DNA of 64,000 nt from Sphingobacterium psychroaquaticum (GCF_900177625.1 NZ_FXAU01000001.1:560475-624474); one strand, 5' to 3'; counted from the first letter of the stretch, positions 18,218 through 28,779 are shown. The notes: generated by a model from the letters alone, not told the origin. Made by a program: numbers and translations.

Positions 18218-21200
18218 TTAGAAAGAAACTTGTAAACCAAAGGTATAAGTACGGATACTCGGTGTGGCCGATGTACGAACAGCTCCAAATGGATTCACTT
18301 GGGATACATAGGCTCTGTCGAAGCCTTGCATTTCAGGGTCCAAGCCTCGGAAGGAGGTCCATGTAAACAAGTTCTGTGCACTAAAGTTGACCATCATTTT
18401 TCTAATATTTATTTTTTGCGACCAGTTGGAAAGATCATAACTGACAGCCACATTTTTCAATCGGATAAAAGAAGCATCATCCCAAGCGGCTGAAGAATAA
18501 CGGTACCGATCGCGATAGGTTGTGTATGCGGGGTTTGATGCTGTTGCGGTCGCACGGGGAACATCGGTTATATCACCCGGTTTTTGCCAACGGTCGAGTA
18601 CCGCTACATCCATATTTGATAATGCGCCGATGTGCGATGCTTGTGGACCATAAGCGATACTTGGGCCTTCTTGTTTTACGAATTGAAACAAGAAACTTAG
18701 TGCTATTTGTTTGTAAGAGAAACTGTTCGAAATACCGCCGAAGAAACTTGGCATCAGATTGCCCAGTGTTACAAAATCAGTATATTCTGTGATTTTTCCA
18801 TCGCCGTTTACATCGAGAAATTGTGCTAGACCTGTTTCAGGATCCACACCGGTAAATTGGAACCCGCGCACAACCCGTACCGATTCGCCTATAACATAAC
18901 TGTTTTTAGAAGATGAGTTTTCTAAATTCGGATATTTTAGAAGTTTATTCTTTGGTAAAGTAAGGTTAACACTGCTACTCCATACAAAATCTTTCTTTTT
19001 GATATTGGTGCTGTTTAGCTCAAACTCCCAGCCAGAGTTTTCTACTAAGGCAGGTTGGTTACCTAAATACGAACTAAAACCAGTTTGTGGCGCCAGCATA
19101 ATATCAATGAGTTGATTATCAGATCTGTTGTTGTAGTAATTGGTGGTTAAGAAAAAACGATCGTTTAAGAAACCCAAATCAAGTGCTATTTCCCTTTTTT
19201 TATTCTCTTCCCAGCTGTAGAAAGGGTTGAATACGCGGCTAGGCGAAAGACCTGCAATATTTTGATAAGGAAAGCCTGCACTCCAGGTATCTAGGAAACG
19301 GTAATTGCCAATCTGGTCATTTCCTGTTACACCAATACTTCCTCGTAGCTTTCCAAAGCTAAGTATGTGCTGGTTCTTGAAAAATTCTTCTTCAGTAAAT
19401 ACCCATGCTGCACCAATCGAACCGAAGTTACCGTATCTGTTTTTGGGACCAAAGCGGGTAGAGCCATCGCGACGCCCACTTACATTAAACAAATAACGAT
19501 CTTTAAAACCGTAGCTGATACGTCCGAAGAAAGACTGGTAGCGGTAGTCAGCATAATTGTAATTGTTGACTGTAACTTTACTGGCCGCTCGGATGTTTTC
19601 GAGTTGTGAGTCGCTTGGATAACCTACCCCATATAGGTTTTCACCTTCGGAGATCGACTGCTGCCAAGTACCACCCAACAATACTTTGAAGTCATGTTCT
19701 TTTATTTGCTTACTATAGTTTAATTGCGGTTCGATAATATAAGAATTGTAGTCCGAGTAAGCATAATTAGCTGTTGCTCCGCTGCTAGTTAGTGGGTTGA
19801 ATCCTTTTTCAGGCAGCATCTGCAATTGATTCATTCGGTTATAGTTGTAACCCATATTTAATTTCGCTTCCAAGCCATCCCACACCTGGTAGCTTAGCGC
19901 TGTATTGGCCAATAGGGATTTGGTTCGGCTGATACTCGTACGATCCATGCTGGCGAACGGGTTTTGCAATGAAGTGCCAAACCAATAGTAACTGCCATCT
20001 GGATTATATGGGTTATAGTTGGTTGGCAGGTTATAATACTGTGCAATATCTGCTGGAACGGTATTGTTCTTGTCTGCATTAAAATTTGCAGAAGCAGTAA
20101 ATTTGAATCGACGAGATGCAGATTGACTACTTACGTTTAACAGGGCTCCACCTTTTTTGTAGTTTTTGTCTCCCGGTAAAACATCACCTTGTTGGTTGTA
20201 ATTTCCCGAAAAAAGATATTGGATAGATTCGCTACCTCCTCTAAAGGATAACTGCATATTGTTGAATGCCGCTTTATGACCGTAAAGCGCGTTCTGCCAA
20301 TTCATGTCTGTCTGTTGATCCCAAACTAAAAGATCGGGAGCGTTTGTTTCATTTGGTGTTACACCATCATTGTTAAATGCTTCTCTACGGATTTCGAGAA
20401 ATTGTGCCGTATTCAGCATTTTTAGCTTATTGATCGCGCTTGAATTACCAATGTTTACCCCAGCATCTACCGCCAACCCTTGGGAACTGCCCTTTTTTGT
20501 GGTAATCAGGATTACTCCGTTGGCTGCTCTGGAGCCGTAAATGGCTGTTGCATCGGCATCCTTCATAATATCGATTCGTTCGATATCTCGAGGGTTGATA
20601 ATAGATAAAGGGCTTTGCGTACCGTTCGCCATGTTAAACTGGTTCATGCTGTTGTCCGAGAAGGGGACACCATCGATAACATATAAAGGGCTGTTGCCAT
20701 TACTGATAGAGTTGGCTCCACGTAATTGTACGTTAAATGAACCACCTGGAAGTCCGCTGTTGGAGCTAATGCTTAGTCCAGCTATGCGTCCCTGTAGGGC
20801 TGCCAATGGATCCATAACAGGCTGTTTATCGATATCTTTGGCGGTAACACTAGATACAGAGCCGACATTTTTGCGCAAGGAAGAGGTGCCATAGCCGATA
20901 ACAACGACTTCATCCAAATTTCCTAGATCGGCTTCCAAGTGAACTGTTAATTCCGATACGTTGGTTACTTGGATTTCTTTTGTTTTATAACCAATCGAGC
21001 TGAAAACGAGTGTCGTATTTCCTTTTGTGTTCACGCTAAATTTTCCTTCTGTATCGGTAAGATAGTTGCTGTTATTCGCTTTATTGCGAATGCTCACATT
21101 TGGCAGGGGCTCTTGGTCTTGGTTAAACACCTGACCATGGATATGTTGCTGTACGCTTCCTAATGTAGTAGGCGTATTTTTCACAACGATTGTCTCTCCA

Positions 21201-21463
21201 ATAACTTGATAAGAAATCTGGTTCTTGGAAAAAGCCTGACTCAGAACACTGTTGATTCCGCCATTGGTTACCGAAATGGAAAAAGTTGCCTTGCTGTTAA
21301 TTTCTTTCGGGTCATACACAAAGCGGTAATTGGAGTTTTTTTCGATCTCTTGAACAAGTCGCTCAAAGCGTACATTCTGTAGCTTTAAAGTAAAGTTCTG
21401 ACTAAAAGCGTAACTGCTTAGCGAGACGAATACTAAGCAAAGTGCTGTAAAGTAATATTTCAT
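18218..21463 (-). CDS. SusC/RagA-type transporter with STN signalling domain (locus B)
   Basis: The protein has 1081 residues. Signal peptide about 1-21 (ALCLVFVSLSSYAFSQ). An STN (secretin/TonB N-terminal) domain spans about 24-95 (LQNVRFERLVQEIEKNSNYRFVYD). Then come a carboxypeptidase-regulatory-like domain at 108-178, a TonB-box-like DEVVVIGYG at 184-192, the plug (SPLYVIDGVPF, MKDADATAIYGSRAANGVILITT) and the barrel, ending LGLQVSF preceded by RTYTFG. STN domains of such transporters contact FecR in the periplasm and report substrate binding. The gene follows fecR by only 30 bases, without the hairpin seen at the matching place in loci D and E. Substrate unknown. Confidence 0.95.
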   Translation of the reverse strand: MKYYFTALCLVFVSLSSYAFSQNFTLKLQNVRFERLVQEIEKNSNYRFVYDPKEINSKATFSISVTNGGINSVLSQAFSKNQISYQVIGETIVVKNTPTTLGSVQQHIHGQVFNQDQEPLPNVSIRNKANNSNYLTDTEGKFSVNTKGNTTLVFSSIGYKTKEIQVTNVSELTVHLEADLGNLDEVVVIGYGTSSLRKNVGSVSSVTAKDIDKQPVMDPLAALQGRIAGLSISSNSGLPGGSFNVQLRGANSISNGNSPLYVIDGVPFSDNSMNQFNMANGTQSPLSIINPRDIERIDIMKDADATAIYGSRAANGVILITTKKGSSQGLAVDAGVNIGNSSAINKLKMLNTAQFLEIRREAFNNDGVTPNETNAPDLLVWDQQTDMNWQNALYGHKAAFNNMQLSFRGGSESIQYLFSGNYNQQGDVLPGDKNYKKGGALLNVSSQSASRRFKFTASANFNADKNNTVPADIAQYYNLPTNYNPYNPDGSYYWFGTSLQNPFASMDRTSISRTKSLLANTALSYQVWDGLEAKLNMGYNYNRMNQLQMLPEKGFNPLTSSGATANYAYSDYNSYIIEPQLNYSKQIKEHDFKVLLGGTWQQSISEGENLYGVGYPSDSQLENIRAASKVTVNNYNYADYRYQSFFGRISYGFKDRYLFNVSGRRDGSTRFGPKNRYGNFGSIGAAWVFTEEEFFKNQHILSFGKLRGSIGVTGNDQIGNYRFLDTWSAGFPYQNIAGLSPSRVFNPFYSWEENKKREIALDLGFLNDRFFLTTNYYNNRSDNQLIDIMLAPQTGFSSYLGNQPALVENSGWEFELNSTNIKKKDFVWSSSVNLTLPKNKLLKYPNLENSSSKNSYVIGESVRVVRGFQFTGVDPETGLAQFLDVNGDGKITEYTDFVTLGNLMPSFFGGISNSFSYKQIALSFLFQFVKQEGPSIAYGPQASHIGALSNMDVAVLDRWQKPGDITDVPRATATASNPAYTTYRDRYRYSSAAWDDASFIRLKNVAVSYDLSNWSQKINIRKMMVNFSAQNLFTWTSFRGLDPEMQGFDRAYVSQVNPFGAVRTSATPSIRTYTFGLQVSF

Positions 21464-21493
21464 AGGTGTAAAAAAAATGGTTGATTGTCTTGT

Positions 21494-22585
21494 TTATGAT
21501 TTAGGGGATAAGCGTAATAACCCATCGCTTATTTGGTAATTTATGCCAGAGAATTTTAGTATTTTCAATACATCATCGAATGATTGTTTACGGGCTATTT
21601 TACCGGTTAAGGTTTTATGGCTGTAGCTTGGTGCAATTTCATATTGGAAATTGTACCACTTCGATAAATTTTGTAAGATATCTGCAATAGGGGTATTGTC
21701 GAACTCAAAATAGCCATCTTTCCAGGCATACAATTTTGGAGGATCGCTGATGATAGTTCGTACATGTTCGCCCGTCTGTATATCTATTTCGAATAATTCG
21801 CCCGGTTTCAACAGTGTTTGCGTTTTACCTTGATTGAGTTGAACAGAACCCTCCACGAGGAAGGTTTTAATCGATTTTCTATCGTGATTATAGTACTGAA
21901 TATTGAATTCGGTACCTAAAGCCTGGACAGTAAGGTCCGCTACATGTACAATAAAAGGCTTTGCCTTGTTCTTCGCAACTTTGAAATACGCTTCTCCCTC
22001 CAAGAATATGATTCGGTCGTTTAGATTGAATTTTTCGGGAACATGGATTTTACTTGCCGCATTCATCCACACTTCAGTCCCATCCGCAAGAACGATCTTA
22101 AACTCTTCACCTTTAGCTGTTTCAACGGATAAACTGTTTTTTGTGCTTTGATGGTCCATCGTTAAAACGTTGCTGCTGTACTGGTTGCTTGCCGGTCTTT
22201 CGTTCCCATGACTTACTGTTGCACGAAATATGCCGGGAGAAAAAGTTGGTTGATTGGAGACCGTCAGCGTTTCTGGCTTTGTACTGTTCCGGTACAAGAG
22301 AAAGATGCTGCTTACCGTCAGAGCCACGAGAAGTGCCGCCGCAACTTTCCAGATCATAGACCTTTGGGTAGATGCTTTACGATCAATTAGTTTATCCTGT
22401 AAAATAGACCGTAGGTGTACATCCACCGCCATCAGGCTCTCTTCGTCCAGCGGTGCACGCGCGCGTTGCTTGGAGACATCATTGTACCAGCTTTCTATCG
22501 CGGCCTGCTCTTCGGGCGTGCATTGGTTTTGTTGATATTTTTGTAATAATTCCTGTGTAATTTTTGGTGTTGACATTGTATCCAC
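21494..22585 (-). CDS. FecR-type anti-sigma factor (locus B)
   Basis: The protein has 363 residues in the standard order: a cytoplasmic N-terminal sigma-binding region (1-78, with QELLQKYQQNQCTPEEQAAIESWYN), one membrane helix at about 79-98, a periplasmic FecR domain (EFKIVLADGTEVWMNAASKI, FLEGEAYFKVAKN, FNIQYYNHD) and a C-terminal DUF4974 domain (FDNTPIADILQNLSKWYNFQYE) that resembles STN. It should hold the sigma factor encoded 37 bases upstream and release or activate it when the STN domain of the SusC partner signals that substrate is present. M4 is an alternative start. Confidence 0.94.
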   Translation of the reverse strand: MDTMSTPKITQELLQKYQQNQCTPEEQAAIESWYNDVSKQRARAPLDEESLMAVDVHLRSILQDKLIDRKASTQRSMIWKVAAALLVALTVSSIFLLYRNSTKPETLTVSNQPTFSPGIFRATVSHGNERPASNQYSSNVLTMDHQSTKNSLSVETAKGEEFKIVLADGTEVWMNAASKIHVPEKFNLNDRIIFLEGEAYFKVAKNKAKPFIVHVADLTVQALGTEFNIQYYNHDRKSIKTFLVEGSVQLNQGKTQTLLKPGELFEIDIQTGEHVRTIISDPPKLYAWKDGYFEFDNTPIADILQNLSKWYNFQYEIAPSYSHKTLTGKIARKQSFDDVLKILKFSGINYQISDGLLRLSPKS

Positions 22586-22622
22586 GTCGGTTAGTTCGGA
22601 TATATGACAAAGAACCGGGGAG

Positions 22623-23153
22623 TTAGTAGTAGAAGAAAATCAAAATAAATTTAATTTTTTTTCGAAGGATGACTAAAGCATTGTGAATCTGCTTGCGAAC
22701 CGTATTTTCGGAGATATTTAATTCGGCTGCAATTTCTCGATAACTAAGGTCTTCGAACCTACTTTTCTTAAAGATCACCGCCATTTTTGGAGGGAGGTTT
22801 TCGATTTCGTAGTTGATGATTTCTGCGAGGTCTTTTTCGCGTAAAAGATCATCCGGTGTATAGGCGTAGTCGGTTAGTTGAGCCGCTTGGATGTATGCTT
22901 CAAATTTAGCAGCCAATTTGCCACGCGATAACCGATTGATAACAACATTGCGAATAGAGCGATATAAATATGAAGAGTAGGAACTATTGATGTCTATGGT
23001 ATCCAAGATATCCCACAGGTTAGTAAAAACTTCCTGAACAATATCTTTCGCTTCATCCTCATCCTCAACCATGCGGTAAGCGTGCAGGTAAAGTTTTAAC
23101 CAGTGACTTTCGTAGAGTGAGGTGAAAATTTCCTTTTTATCAATAATCTTCAT
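22623..23153 (-). CDS. ECF sigma factor (locus B)
   Basis: The protein has 176 residues. Region 2 lies at about 10-75 (ARMVEDEDEAKDIVQEVF-type motif, YLYRSIRNVVINRL) and region 4 at about 115-165 (LPPKMAVIFKKSRFEDLSYREIAAELNISENTVRKQI). It belongs to the Bacteroidota sigma/FecR group that activates adjacent susCD genes. It is the first gene of the minus-strand operon and its promoter must lie in 23154-23746, which it shares with the divergent locus C. A TAAAATTTG on the minus strand at 23210-23202 differs from the -7 consensus by one extra base. Confidence 0.94.
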   Translation of the reverse strand: MKIIDKKEIFTSLYESHWLKLYLHAYRMVEDEDEAKDIVQEVFTNLWDILDTIDINSSYSSYLYRSIRNVVINRLSRGKLAAKFEAYIQAAQLTDYAYTPDDLLREKDLAEIINYEIENLPPKMAVIFKKSRFEDLSYREIAAELNISENTVRKQIHNALVILRKKIKFILIFFYY

Positions 23154-23746
23154 TAAAAGCAGACACCTGTCTGTATTGGTATTGTTACAGCGTCAATAGT
23201 ACAAATTTTATTCCAGTTATGGATGTCATTTTTTAGGTGATGACATGATTTAAACAATGTGCACCCCCGCTACGAAATACGTATAAACACGTGGTAATTC
23301 GTACATATGCTTGTTTCTGCAAGTGTCTAAATATGGGATCTAGTTATTAAAAATATTTACTATATGGGTTGTTTTTATAAACGGATAAGATGTTTGCTAA
23401 AACATTTTTGTAATTAATTTAAAAGATATTTCTGTTTGTAACGTTGTTATGTTACGTTTTTGTTACAAAAATATTACTGTTATATGTTGAAACTTAGGTT
23501 GTTGTGTTTATTGTTTTATTTTTTTTTGGTTAAATATTTTGATATATAAACATGTTGTGTAACTTAAGCTAACTAAACACTAAAGCAACCAAGTATAATT
23601 TTTGTTAAATGAAATATCTTTTTGGGTATTTCATGCACCTATGTATATAAACTAAATTAATTGCGTATGAGATAAATATTCTATTTTTCTTCGCGTGCGA
23701 CTACACGCAAAAGCTAATCAATTTTATAAACCATTTTACGATCACC
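23154..23746. other. 593-base AT-rich divergent intergenic region between loci B and C
   Basis: No open frame of note is present. The region must carry the promoters of the minus-strand sigma operon and of the plus-strand susC gene. Visible structure: an inverted repeat ACGAAATAC (23272-23280) / GTAATTCGT (23294-23302) with one mismatch, clustered GTTAC/GTAAC words near 23437-23466, and GCGTG (23693-23697) / CACGC (23704-23708) about 40 bases before the susC start. No exact TTTG/TAnnTTTG promoter was found. Confidence 0.6.
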
Positions 23747-26700
23747 ATGATGAAACTTAAGAAGTTTTCAAGTGGATTTTTCATCGATAGAAAAAATCCG
23801 CTTCGGCAAGCTCTGTGCATTTCTGGAGCCTTGTTAATGCTGAGTAATGCGAGTATGGCAAACTCATATTCGACCCATGAATACGCTTTATTAGCCCTAA
23901 ACAAAGAAAAACAACAAAAAACTGTTCGCGGAATCGTTACCGACGCCGTTACACAGGAGCCCTTGGCCGGGGTAACGGTTAAGGTTGCGGGTAAGACAAT
24001 CGCGACCTCCACGGGTGCGGATGGAAGCTTTGAGCTTCAGGCTGCCTCAAACGATGTACTTGAAATAAGTTACATCGGTTATCAGATCGCACGGACTACC
24101 GTATTGCAAACGCAAGGGGTTATTCGCGTAGCACTACAAGCAGATAATAGTAGCTTGGAAGAGGTTGTTGTAACGGGCTATGGGACGCAGCGTAAAAAGG
24201 ATTTGACGGGAGCCGTTGCGGTAGTTAATACGGAGCAATTGAAAGCGCAGCCCGCTGCTACGGCGGTAGAAGCATTACAAGGGCGCGCCGCCGGGGTACA
24301 GATCGTGAATGATGGTGCACCGGGGTCCACACCACAAATAAAGATTCGCGGATATAGTACGATCAACAACAATGAACCTTTGTATATCATTGATGGTGTT
24401 CCTTTTGAAGGGAAGCTGAGTTGGCTGAACCAGAATGATATTGAGACCATGCAGGTACTGAAAGATGCCTCGGCTGCATCAATCTATGGGGCGCGTGCCA
24501 ATAATGGTGTGGTGATTATCACTACCAAAATGGGGAAATCAGGGAAACCACAGATTAATTTGGAAAGTTATGTCGGTATACAAGTGCCGCAGTATAACCG
24601 TTTTCCAAAAATGATGACACCACAGCAGGTGTATGACATGAACAATAAGATGAATGGGACGAATTTGGCTTTGCCGGATTATCTGTTGGTCGGAGCGAAG
24701 GGGCTGGAGAAACAAGATGATATTACTCCGGCCGATTATGATATGTCAAAGTATAACTATTCCCGTGATCCTTCCACATTTTATCAGATAACAAAAGCCA
24801 ATAAAAGTGGAACAGATTGGTTTCGGGAAGTAAGCCAGACAGCACCTACTCAAAATTATCAGCTTTCGGCAACGGGCGGTAGTGAAAATGCGAGTTATGC
24901 CATGTCTGGAGGTTATTTAAATCAGCAGGGTACCGTTATTCACTCGGAGTTTGAACGATTCAATATCCGGACAAATACACAGTTTAAAGCTTTCGATGGG
25001 AAGTTGCGCTTTGGTGAAAATATGCAGTACAGTTACACCGAGGGCGTAGGGATGGGGGTTAATCCGAATGCAGCTGGCGGTTATATGGGGGATGAAAGTG
25101 TGATTGGCTGGGCCTTCCGGTCGCAGACCATTATTCCAGTATATGACGAAGGTGGAAACTGGGCCGGTAGCCGGGGTGGATACGGAAACTCCCGAAACCC
25201 AGTTGCGGTGGCTTATCGGGCTAAAGATAATGTAAATAGAAGTAGTTTCTTTTTCGGGAACGCTTTCGGTGAGGTGGATATACTCAGTGGGTTAACATTA
25301 CGTACCAGTTTTGGTATGCGGTATGAAAACTACGGAGGGCGGACAATCACCTATCCGAATCCAGAGTTTTCGGAAGGATCATACAGCAATAACAGTTTAA
25401 ATGAGTCTAGTGGATACAATCGAGAGTGGACCTGGACGAACACCTTAAACTATCGTAAGGTATTTGATAGGCACAGTTTGAATGTCTTGGCCGGTACGGA
25501 GGCTATCAATAACCGAAATAAGAATCTCGCTGGAAGTCGTAATGGATTTTTCACCTTGAGTAGTCTGGATTATTTTTACCTGAATGCAGGAACATCCAAC
25601 TTTGGAAATACAGGGGATGGAGATATGGGCTCTATGTTTTCGATCTTTGGAAAGGTAGATTACAGCTTTGACGACCGATATATCTTAAGTGCTACGGTAC
25701 GTCGGGACGGCTCTTCAAACTTTGGCCCGAAAAATAAATACGGGGTATTTCCTGGTGTCAGCGGTGCATGGCGTTTATCCGCCGAGGAGTTTATGAAGCC
25801 CGTGACATGGATTACAGATTTAAAACTTCGTGCCGGTTATGGGGTAACCGGGAACCAACGCATTCCTTCCTATAACTATTTGAATCGATACGCGAGCTCT
25901 ATCACACACTCTTCTTATCCAATCAATGGTACAGTAGAGAGTGGTTTATGGCAAAGTGATTTTGAAAATGTGGATGTGAAATGGGAGCAGGTAAATGCCT
26001 TTAATATTGGTTTGGACTTCACACTGTTGGGCGGTGATTTTGATGGGGCGATCGATTATTACGATAAGAAGACCAATGATATGCTTTTCCGAGTACCTCT
26101 TCCTGCGGCAGTTGCGGGTCGTGCGACTTCACCTTATGTGAATGTCGGTAATATGCGGAACCATGGTGTCGAAGCAACGTTAGGCTACCATTATGGTCGT
26201 CGTCAACAAAAAGATTTTACCTTAGATGTAACGGGAATGTTCGCTAAAAATATCAATAAAGTTGTGGCCTTGGCACCATCCGTAAAACAGCAGAATTACG
26301 GTAATTTCAGGACAATCCAAACAACGGTATTGAAACCAGGGGAGGCATTTGGTTCTTTCTATGGGTATCAAGTGGCGGGTGTGTATAAAGATGCTGCCGA
26401 TGTGGCAAATTCCGCAAACTATTCTGATGGTAAGGGGAGACCAGGCGGGTTAAAGTATGTAGATATTAATGGAGACGGCGTTATCAATGATGCCGATCGG
26501 ACAGTAATTGGAAATCCACACCCGGATTTTGTGTATTCATTGGGCATCAATGCGGCATACAAGAATTGGGATATTGCTATGTTTTTCTATGGATCACAAG
26601 GGAATGATATTTTTGATATGACACGCTATTTTACCGACTTTGGTGTATTCAACGGTGCGCGTAGCACACGACTATTGGATGCGTGGAGTCCCGAGAACCC

Positions 26701-27028
26701 GAATAGTGCTATGCCTTCTTTGACGGCAAATCCTTCGTCTTTTGAAACAGCTACTTCAAGCTATTATGTAAAAGATGGTAGTTTCTTGAAGATGAAAAAT
26801 CTGCAGATTGGCTACACTTTCCCGGTGCAGCGTCTATTCGGTAGTAATACTGCAATTAACAAACTACGTATCTATGCCGGGGTGACTAATTTATTCACCA
26901 TTACCAAATACGATGGCTTAGATCCTGAGGTGACAGCCACGCCAAGTGATTATCCCGCAATCGGTGTTGATCTTGGTGTTTATCCACAGTCGCGTCAGTA
27001 TTTATTCGGTTTGAGTCTGGGTTTTTAA
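23747..27028 (+). CDS. SusC/RagA-type TonB-dependent transporter (locus C)
   Basis: The protein has 1093 residues. An extended N-terminus leads to a signal sequence at about 20-40 (ALCISGALLMLSNASMA). A carboxypeptidase-regulatory-like domain lies at 58-132, the TonB-box-like EEVVVTGYG at 138-146, then the plug (EPLYIIDGVPF, LKDASAASIYGARANNGVVIITT) and the barrel ending LFGLSLGF. There is no STN domain, so it cannot signal through FecR even though a sigma/FecR pair lies divergently next to it. SusD starts 19 bases downstream. The pair is not followed by enzymes: a strong terminator closes the unit after susD. It may import a substrate processed by enzymes encoded elsewhere. Confidence 0.95.
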   Translation: MMKLKKFSSGFFIDRKNPLRQALCISGALLMLSNASMANSYSTHEYALLALNKEKQQKTVRGIVTDAVTQEPLAGVTVKVAGKTIATSTGADGSFELQAASNDVLEISYIGYQIARTTVLQTQGVIRVALQADNSSLEEVVVTGYGTQRKKDLTGAVAVVNTEQLKAQPAATAVEALQGRAAGVQIVNDGAPGSTPQIKIRGYSTINNNEPLYIIDGVPFEGKLSWLNQNDIETMQVLKDASAASIYGARANNGVVIITTKMGKSGKPQINLESYVGIQVPQYNRFPKMMTPQQVYDMNNKMNGTNLALPDYLLVGAKGLEKQDDITPADYDMSKYNYSRDPSTFYQITKANKSGTDWFREVSQTAPTQNYQLSATGGSENASYAMSGGYLNQQGTVIHSEFERFNIRTNTQFKAFDGKLRFGENMQYSYTEGVGMGVNPNAAGGYMGDESVIGWAFRSQTIIPVYDEGGNWAGSRGGYGNSRNPVAVAYRAKDNVNRSSFFFGNAFGEVDILSGLTLRTSFGMRYENYGGRTITYPNPEFSEGSYSNNSLNESSGYNREWTWTNTLNYRKVFDRHSLNVLAGTEAINNRNKNLAGSRNGFFTLSSLDYFYLNAGTSNFGNTGDGDMGSMFSIFGKVDYSFDDRYILSATVRRDGSSNFGPKNKYGVFPGVSGAWRLSAEEFMKPVTWITDLKLRAGYGVTGNQRIPSYNYLNRYASSITHSSYPINGTVESGLWQSDFENVDVKWEQVNAFNIGLDFTLLGGDFDGAIDYYDKKTNDMLFRVPLPAAVAGRATSPYVNVGNMRNHGVEATLGYHYGRRQQKDFTLDVTGMFAKNINKVVALAPSVKQQNYGNFRTIQTTVLKPGEAFGSFYGYQVAGVYKDAADVANSANYSDGKGRPGGLKYVDINGDGVINDADRTVIGNPHPDFVYSLGINAAYKNWDIAMFFYGSQGNDIFDMTRYFTDFGVFNGARSTRLLDAWSPENPNSAMPSLTANPSSFETATSSYYVKDGSFLKMKNLQIGYTFPVQRLFGSNTAINKLRIYAGVTNLFTITKYDGLDPEVTATPSDYPAIGVDLGVYPQSRQYLFGLSLGF

Positions 27029-27047
27029 GCATAAAAAATAGAAAGTC

Positions 27048-28760
27048 ATGAAAAGAAAATCAATATATATGTCTTTGTTAGCTGCTGGATTACTATTTGG
27101 TAGCTGTGGTAAGGATTTCTTAAATAAGGTGCCTCAAGGGCAATTGTATGGAGATCAGATTGTGAGCGAAGATGGGGTTGAAGCGCTCCTGTTAGGGGCT
27201 TATGGTATAATGAACGGAAATGTAAACGGTACCTGGGGTAATTATTCGTCGGCACCAAGTCAATGGGTGTTTGGAGAGATGACCTCGGACAATGCGCATA
27301 AAGGTTCCGATGAAAACGATCAGTCGGCAATGAATCTGATTGAGGCGTTAAAAATAAATCCAGCCAACGATCAGTTGATAACGATGTGGCAGGTATACTA
27401 TGAAGGGGTGATGCGATGTAATACGACCTTACGCTTTTTGAAAACCGTGCAGGCTGGTTCCTCGAAGATTGCGGCCAGTCGTGCGCTAGAAATTGAAGCG
27501 GAAGCCAAGATGTTGCGTGGTCACTATTATTTCTTTATGTGGCGGATCTTCCGTTACTTACCTTACATCGATGAAAATACAACAACCGAGGAAGCGAAAG
27601 CTAAACAAAATGATGTTGACATCTACGATAAGATTATTGATGATGTGAAGTTCGCTGCAGAAAACTTGCCGGTCACTAAATTTAAGAGCCAGTCTGGCCG
27701 TATGGATAAAACCATTGCGAAGGCTTATTTAGGTAAACTTTATTTGTACCAAGGGAAACATGACTTGGCACTTCCGCTCTTTGAAGATGTCATTGGAAGT
27801 AAGAATTTAGTTTCCATGCCGTTTGAAAATAATTTCAATGTCGAGACAGAAGATGGTCCGGAAGCAATCTTGGTATCTAAGCATGCCATCAACCCGAACG
27901 GCTCAGGCGATAATGCAAATGTTGGGGATATGCTCGGCGGTCTGTATGGTACTTCACCCGTGGGATGTTGTGGATTTTACCAACCAACGATAGATCTCGT
28001 GAATGCTTATAAAGTGGATGCAAATGGTTTACCGTACCTGGATGGTAGTTATCGAAATAATCCGAATACTTCGGATATGGAATTGACAGGGAAGGATAAA
28101 GTAGATTATGAGTTGGATGTTACCTTTCGGGTAGATCCTCGCCTGGATTATACGGTAGGGCGTCGAGGTGTTCCATACTTGGATTATGGTATTATGCCCG
28201 GGGACGACTGGATCCGTAAAGCTTCCTTTGCAGGGCCTTTTGTAGGAATCAAAACGATGATTCGGAAGAGTCAATTCGCCAACCACGCCGTTGCAGGGGA
28301 AAACTATATTACAGGGCTCGATGTCAATATTATGCGCCTGGCGGATGTGATCTTGATGGCAGCGGAATGTGCCGTGGAAACAGGTAATTTACCTAAAGCA
28401 CTGAAGTATGTAAACATGGTCCGGGAACGTGCCGATAAATTACCACGTAAGCAGATCAATAATGTCAATGTGGCTGATTATATGGTAAAGCCTTACCCAT
28501 CTTTCCCAAGCCCAGATTTTGCACGTAATGCGGTACGCATGGAGCGCAGATTAGAGCTGGCTTTGGAGGGCCATCGGTATTTTGATCTCGTGCGATGGGG
28601 GATTGCCAAACAGGTGCTGGAAAGTTATTCGGCATTTGAAAGTAAACATCTTCCGTTTTACGGTGGCTTAGTGTATAATACTTATAATGCTTATTTCCCT
28701 ATTCCGCAGACAGAAATCGATCGCAGTGGTGGAACATTAAAGCAAAACGAAGGATACTAA
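27048..28760 (+). CDS. SusD/RagB-type surface lipoprotein (locus C)
   Basis: The protein has 570 residues, long for the family. Lipoprotein signal with cysteine 20 (LLFGSCGKDFLNKVP). SusD features include YYEGVMRCNTTLRFLK, ALEIEAEAKMLRGHYYFFMWRIF, a TPR-like AKAYLGKLYLYQGKHDLALPLFEDVI and the C-terminal MERRLELALEGHRYFDLVRWG with YFPIPQTEIDRS. A loop at about 305-315 holds PVGCCGF, a vicinal cysteine pair uncommon in SusD proteins. The stop is followed 19 bases later by a ten-base-pair terminator, so locus C is just susC-susD. Confidence 0.95.
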   Translation: MKRKSIYMSLLAAGLLFGSCGKDFLNKVPQGQLYGDQIVSEDGVEALLLGAYGIMNGNVNGTWGNYSSAPSQWVFGEMTSDNAHKGSDENDQSAMNLIEALKINPANDQLITMWQVYYEGVMRCNTTLRFLKTVQAGSSKIAASRALEIEAEAKMLRGHYYFFMWRIFRYLPYIDENTTTEEAKAKQNDVDIYDKIIDDVKFAAENLPVTKFKSQSGRMDKTIAKAYLGKLYLYQGKHDLALPLFEDVIGSKNLVSMPFENNFNVETEDGPEAILVSKHAINPNGSGDNANVGDMLGGLYGTSPVGCCGFYQPTIDLVNAYKVDANGLPYLDGSYRNNPNTSDMELTGKDKVDYELDVTFRVDPRLDYTVGRRGVPYLDYGIMPGDDWIRKASFAGPFVGIKTMIRKSQFANHAVAGENYITGLDVNIMRLADVILMAAECAVETGNLPKALKYVNMVRERADKLPRKQINNVNVADYMVKPYPSFPSPDFARNAVRMERRLELALEGHRYFDLVRWGIAKQVLESYSAFESKHLPFYGGLVYNTYNAYFPIPQTEIDRSGGTLKQNEGY

Positions 28761-28779
28761 TCATTAAACATGATTGATA

